8,881 bases of DNA from Synechococcales cyanobacterium PMM_0002 (lineage in GTDB: Bacteria > Cyanobacteriota > Cyanobacteriia > Elainellales > Elainellaceae), in the NCBI GenBank assembly GCA_949127925.1, contig CASBQX010000287.1, forward strand, positions 1-8,881, read 5' to 3'. Both the position numbers and the translations under genes were made by a program. Below are positions 6,465 through 8,881 of the stretch, one piece after another (position 1 is the stretch's first letter; each line of letters begins with the position of its first letter). Under the pieces are notes generated by a model. It saw only the letters and a program-made list of their open reading frames with translations, was not told the DNA's origin and did not search any database.

Positions 6465-7627
6465 CGATTCGACGTCAATACAGCCTGCCTAACTGCAAAC
6501 TGACAGTAGAAGGACTAGCAGACAGTGCTGCTGCCAGTGGGGGTGTTCGCCCAGTGATCTCTGTAGTTACTAATGCCGAGTGCCAATTTTTGGGGCATGA
6601 AACCGTTTTAAGCGGCGGACGAGACTTTTTAGAAAATCTGGCGATCGCCGTTAGCAGCTATGCACAAGAATTTTTAAGCAGCGTTCCCCATCCACACCAC
6701 AATCGTGAGGGCAAGCTTGGCCTGGTGTCGTTAGCGCGAGTCGATAGCGATATGCATCGACTGACGGTTCAGTCTGAAGCGCCTTCTTTGGAGATGAATG
6801 GCAGCCAAGTGGCAGGACGACGAGTTGCCTCCCCTCCAGTTGAAGTGGACTTGCGCACAGGCCAACTGTTCGACTTGGTAGACGCGATTGACCAACTGTT
6901 TGCAGACACTCAAACCGTTCCCAACTTAACGCTTCAGCTAGCACCCGTTTCTAAGCGGTATGCGATGACGCACGAACCCATAACGAAACAGGTGGTGCCC
7001 GCCGCCGTTGGGTTAGCCAGTTTAGCCGCAGCGGCGATCGCCCTCTTCTTTGTCCCCATTCCCGAACGCCGACCTCAAAGCATATCCGACCCGACTACTC
7101 AGTCGTCGCCCGCCAGTTCTTCACCCGTGGCGGCTAGCCCTCCCGGTACATCCCCGGCTGCCGTTACGCCACCTTCGGCTGAGCCAGCCAGCCCTGAAGC
7201 AAGCCCTGAAGCCAGCCCTGAAGCCAGCCCTGAAGCCAGCCCTACAGACGCTAGTTCACCTAGCCCCACTACGCTAAGCAGTGCGCTAAATACCACGCCC
7301 GAGATTACAGATCCAGCGCAACTCAGCGCCTTGAAGCTCCAACTGAGAGACAAGCTGGCTGAAGCCTGGACGCAGCCCACCGACTTTACAGAAGACTTGC
7401 TCTATCAAGTATCGGCAGCTCAAAATGGTGACATTCTTGGCTTCCGCTACATGAACCAGTCAGCGGTAAACTACGCCAACCAAACCCCGCTCCCCGACTT
7501 GCAGTACAAACCCGTAGAGCAAACCAATCCAGAACCTGTGGGGCTGTTTCGCGTCGTATTTACCCCCAGTGGCGTGATTCAGGTTAGCCCTTGGTATGGC
7601 ACACCCGATCCGTCACCCTCGCCTTAA
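6461..7627 (+). CDS. DUF4335 family single-pass membrane protein
   Basis: This 388-residue protein is a DUF4335 family member; function unknown. The N-terminal domain (about 1-165) begins TIRRQYSLPNCKLTVEGL and contains ECQFLGHETVLSGGRDFLENL (40-60). A single membrane helix lies at about 179-199 (VPAAVGLASLAAAAIALFF), with a basic PERRP directly after it. A linker rich in Pro, Ser, Thr and Ala follows (about 205-275), including four SPEA repeats. The C-terminal domain (about 283-382) has TDPAQLSALKLQLRDKLAE and ends FRVVFTPSGVIQVSPWYG, reminiscent of the small domains found at the ends of TonB-like or periplasmic proteins. The likely topology is one domain on each side of a membrane joined by the linker; which side is which cannot be decided here. 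It is coupled to DUF3038 by a 4-base overlap. Confidence 0.8.
   Translation: MTIRRQYSLPNCKLTVEGLADSAAASGGVRPVISVVTNAECQFLGHETVLSGGRDFLENLAIAVSSYAQEFLSSVPHPHHNREGKLGLVSLARVDSDMHRLTVQSEAPSLEMNGSQVAGRRVASPPVEVDLRTGQLFDLVDAIDQLFADTQTVPNLTLQLAPVSKRYAMTHEPITKQVVPAAVGLASLAAAAIALFFVPIPERRPQSISDPTTQSSPASSSPVAASPPGTSPAAVTPPSAEPASPEASPEASPEASPEASPTDASSPSPTTLSSALNTTPEITDPAQLSALKLQLRDKLAEAWTQPTDFTEDLLYQVSAAQNGDILGFRYMNQSAVNYANQTPLPDLQYKPVEQTNPEPVGLFRVVFTPSGVIQVSPWYGTPDPSPSP
7190..7237 (+). repeat. In-frame 12-bp tandem repeat coding for SPEA
   Basis: Four head-to-tail copies of AGCCCTGAAGCC (the first ends in A instead of C) encode the linker repeat ASPE/SPEA of the DUF4335 protein; a fifth, decayed copy follows from 7238. 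The near-identity at DNA level points to recent slippage expansion. The unit is a multiple of three, so length change keeps the frame. Confidence 0.85.
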
Positions 7628-7639
7628 GGATGAAAAATC

Positions 7640-7678
7640 CCAGCCAGCAGGGCAAACAGCGTTTACCCTGCTGACTGG
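7640..7678. terminator. Bidirectional terminator between convergent genes
   Basis: Arms at 7640-7657 and 7661-7678 form an 18-bp stem around the loop AGC. On the plus strand two positions are C-A mismatches. On the minus strand these become G-U pairs, so the stem is complete there. T5 follows on the plus strand (7682-7686), and A5 at 7633-7637 gives a U-run after the hairpin on the minus strand. It thus ends both the DUF4335 transcript and the opposing gene at 7707-8417. Confidence 0.85.
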
Positions 7679-7684
7679 AAGTTT

Positions 7685-7717
7685 TTAGCTTGCCCTTAGC
7701 TTGCCCCTAGCTTGCGA
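7685..7717 (+). repeat. Three 11-bp tandem repeats at the 3' end of the minus-strand gene
   Basis: TTAGCTTGCCC (7685-7695), the same again (7696-7706) and CTAGCTTGCGA (7707-7717) lie head to tail. The last copy holds the stop codon of the minus-strand gene, so the repeat array extends from coding into non-coding sequence. The 11-bp unit is not a multiple of three, and the array joins the terminator's T-run. Confidence 0.65.
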
Positions 7718-8417
7718 CCTGGGATTGTGCCTGAGGGCCTGCCCAAATGTTATTCATGACCCGCCCAAAGCTGATCGGCTGATCGTTTGGCACCAGTTTG
7801 GTCTGCCCCGACAGAGCAACTGAACATAGCTGCGGATCTGGATCGCCCAAGTTGCAAACCCGAAATAACGCTTGTTCAGGGTGGGCTTGACTCCAGCCTA
7901 ATAAAACAGCGTTGGTGTACTGCACTCCTGCCGGGGCTAACGTGAGCACTTGTCTAGATTGACGCTCCCAGACGACCGCATAATCAGAGGCAATATCTGA
8001 GCCAAACAACGACTCAAATTCCCGTGACAGCAGGCGATCGCTCGCTTCTGACCAAGCAGCGGGGATGCCGATAGCGACCATGCCCGCCTGTGTCGGTTCA
8101 ACATTAGGGGCAAACGGATTGTTAGAGAAAGGAGAGGTCGCCGCTAACGTTTGCAAATCACGAGTGCGCAAGTTTTCGACAAACAGCGTGCTGCTGACTT
8201 GACTATGAGCGAGGTCTGGCGAAACTTGCATTTGCACCCTGCTATAGGCCGCATATTGGCCATCGGGTGAAATCAGTGCCTGCGTTCGGTAATAGTAACG
8301 TTGGGGAGTAACCCAAGCACGATCTGAACCGTGTTCTGCCTGGGTTGCGAGCACCCAACTCCAGGGAATAGGGTAGGGACTATCGAGCGGATCAATCTGG
8401 ACAAATTGCTGAGTCAT
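7707..8417 (-). CDS. Conserved hypothetical protein, possibly TolB-like propeller
   Basis: I do not recognise a named family. The 236-residue protein starts MTQQFVQIDPLDSPYPIPWSW and has no signal peptide or membrane helix, so it is probably cytosolic. Residues 48-60, LISPDGQYAAYSR, match the SPDG-x-x-A-Y motif of WD40-like/TolB beta-propeller blades. A second, degenerate unit may be PAAWSEASDRLLSREF (119-134), and VVWERQSRQVLTL (148-160) resembles the strand after such a motif. Around 3-4 blades would fit, fewer than a closed propeller, so it may be a partial propeller, a dimer, or another beta fold. The ATG at 8417 has no clear ribosome-binding site. The gene converges with DUF3038-DUF4335 and shares their terminator. 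Even composition and HIP1 content like its neighbours suggest a resident gene. Confidence 0.7.
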   Translation of the reverse strand: MTQQFVQIDPLDSPYPIPWSWVLATQAEHGSDRAWVTPQRYYYRTQALISPDGQYAAYSRVQMQVSPDLAHSQVSSTLFVENLRTRDLQTLAATSPFSNNPFAPNVEPTQAGMVAIGIPAAWSEASDRLLSREFESLFGSDIASDYAVVWERQSRQVLTLAPAGVQYTNAVLLGWSQAHPEQALFRVCNLGDPDPQLCSVALSGQTKLVPNDQPISFGRVMNNIWAGPQAQSQVAS

Positions 8418-8881
8418 GATTGTAATGAGAGCGGATTAAATAGCGAAAAATAATAGTGAGGCCAAGGGTTGGCGTGAGCTAGTCGGGTTCTAAGCCCGGA
8501 CGTATGCTGGCAGCAAAGCTCGCCCGCCATAGAGCTAGAGGTAGCCAAAGTTGGTCTGAAGCCCATGCAGACTAATGAGAATTGACTCAACTGACAAGGC
8601 AAGAACAGGGAAGCACAAAACCCTCGGTGGGCGATCGCTGAACTCAGGCGATCTCAGGCGATCTCAGTGGAGCGATAGGAACCTTGCCAACCCCATTGGG
8701 CCAACCGATCGACCTGCTGATTCAATCAATCGACGGCCGCCGCCGCCACCGCAAAGTGTTCCAGCTAGCGCTAAAAAAGTTGTTTGCACTGTCAAAAAAC
8801 TGCGCTGTCTTAGGTATAGCAACTACTAGTCAGATTCAGCCGACAACTCAAAAAGTCTTTAATAGATTTAACATGGGGCGA
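8418..8881. other. Right-end region without a recognised gene
   Basis: This 464-bp stretch should hold the promoter of the minus-strand gene ending at 7707; TATTAT on the minus strand at 8455-8450 could be its -10 box but lacks a good -35. An open frame at 8575-8829 (plus) is biased to Arg and Pro, matches no family I know and lacks a ribosome-binding site. An ATG at 8873, three codons before the edge, could start a gene outside the window, but nothing supports it. A GCC-rich run lies at 8735-8752, and a HIP1 site at 8631-8638. Confidence 0.4.
8643..8667 (+). repeat. Short 10-bp tandem repeat
   Basis: CTCAGGCGAT occurs twice in tandem followed by CTCAG, two and a half units in all, directly after a HIP1 site whose own bases resemble part of the unit. 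It looks like slippage in non-coding DNA; no function is evident. Confidence 0.6.

Noticed and set aside
8475..8502. CGGGTTCTAAGCCCG as a tRNA T-arm
   Set aside because: No acceptor, D-arm or anticodon stem can be formed at proper distances, and the T-stem outside GGG/CCC breaks down.
8575..8829. 84-codon open frame on the plus strand
   Set aside because: It has no ribosome-binding site and no family resemblance, its Arg- and Pro-rich composition follows the GC-rich repeats, and it covers obvious short tandem repeats.
1..8881. CRISPR array, phage attachment site or defence island
   Set aside because: No regularly spaced repeats with unique spacers, no integrase and no defence genes are present; the only repeats are short tandem or IS-related ones.

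Overview
The window looks like chromosomal DNA from a cyanobacterium. The palindrome GCGATCGC (HIP1), which is strongly over-represented in many cyanobacteria, occurs 14 times in 8.9 kb (starts 1336, 2743, 2993, 3583, 4167, 4502, 4775, 4964, 5174, 5489, 6641, 7034, 8034, 8631). The genes also belong to cyanobacterial families: RpaA, acyl-ACP synthetase Aas, a YlqD-like protein, DUF3038 and DUF4335. Genus cannot be fixed from this sequence.

Layout. Positions 1-1600 are an insertion-sequence graveyard. An ISAs1-family transposase gene has lost its 5' part and is split by a 99-bp MITE-like element. Next to it lies an internally deleted IS630-family transposase on the opposite strand. At 1636-2379 (minus) is rpaA, the circadian output response regulator, followed by a 372-bp intergenic region with two hairpins. 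At 2752-5218 (minus) two genes form a probable operon: aas, then a YlqD-like coiled-coil protein. A 224-bp divergent region carries a 17-bp direct repeat near aas. It separates aas from a small DUF427 gene at 5449-5733 (plus). At 5856-7627 (plus) is an overlapping DUF3038-DUF4335 pair behind a good sigma-70-type promoter. It ends at a bidirectional hairpin terminator shared with a convergent conserved hypothetical gene (7707-8417, minus), probably beta-propeller-like. Positions 8418-8881 show no convincing gene.

How the parts work together. RpaA transmits clock timing from SasA/CikA to transcription. Aas recycles free fatty acids into acyl-ACP, and the YlqD-like protein is probably co-expressed with it. 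DUF3038 and DUF4335 are translationally coupled and probably act together: one soluble protein and one single-pass membrane protein with a long Pro/Ser/Ala linker. Their function is unknown to me. This pair is the best candidate here for an undescribed cellular system. The MITE-in-transposase insertion is the clearest new structural observation.
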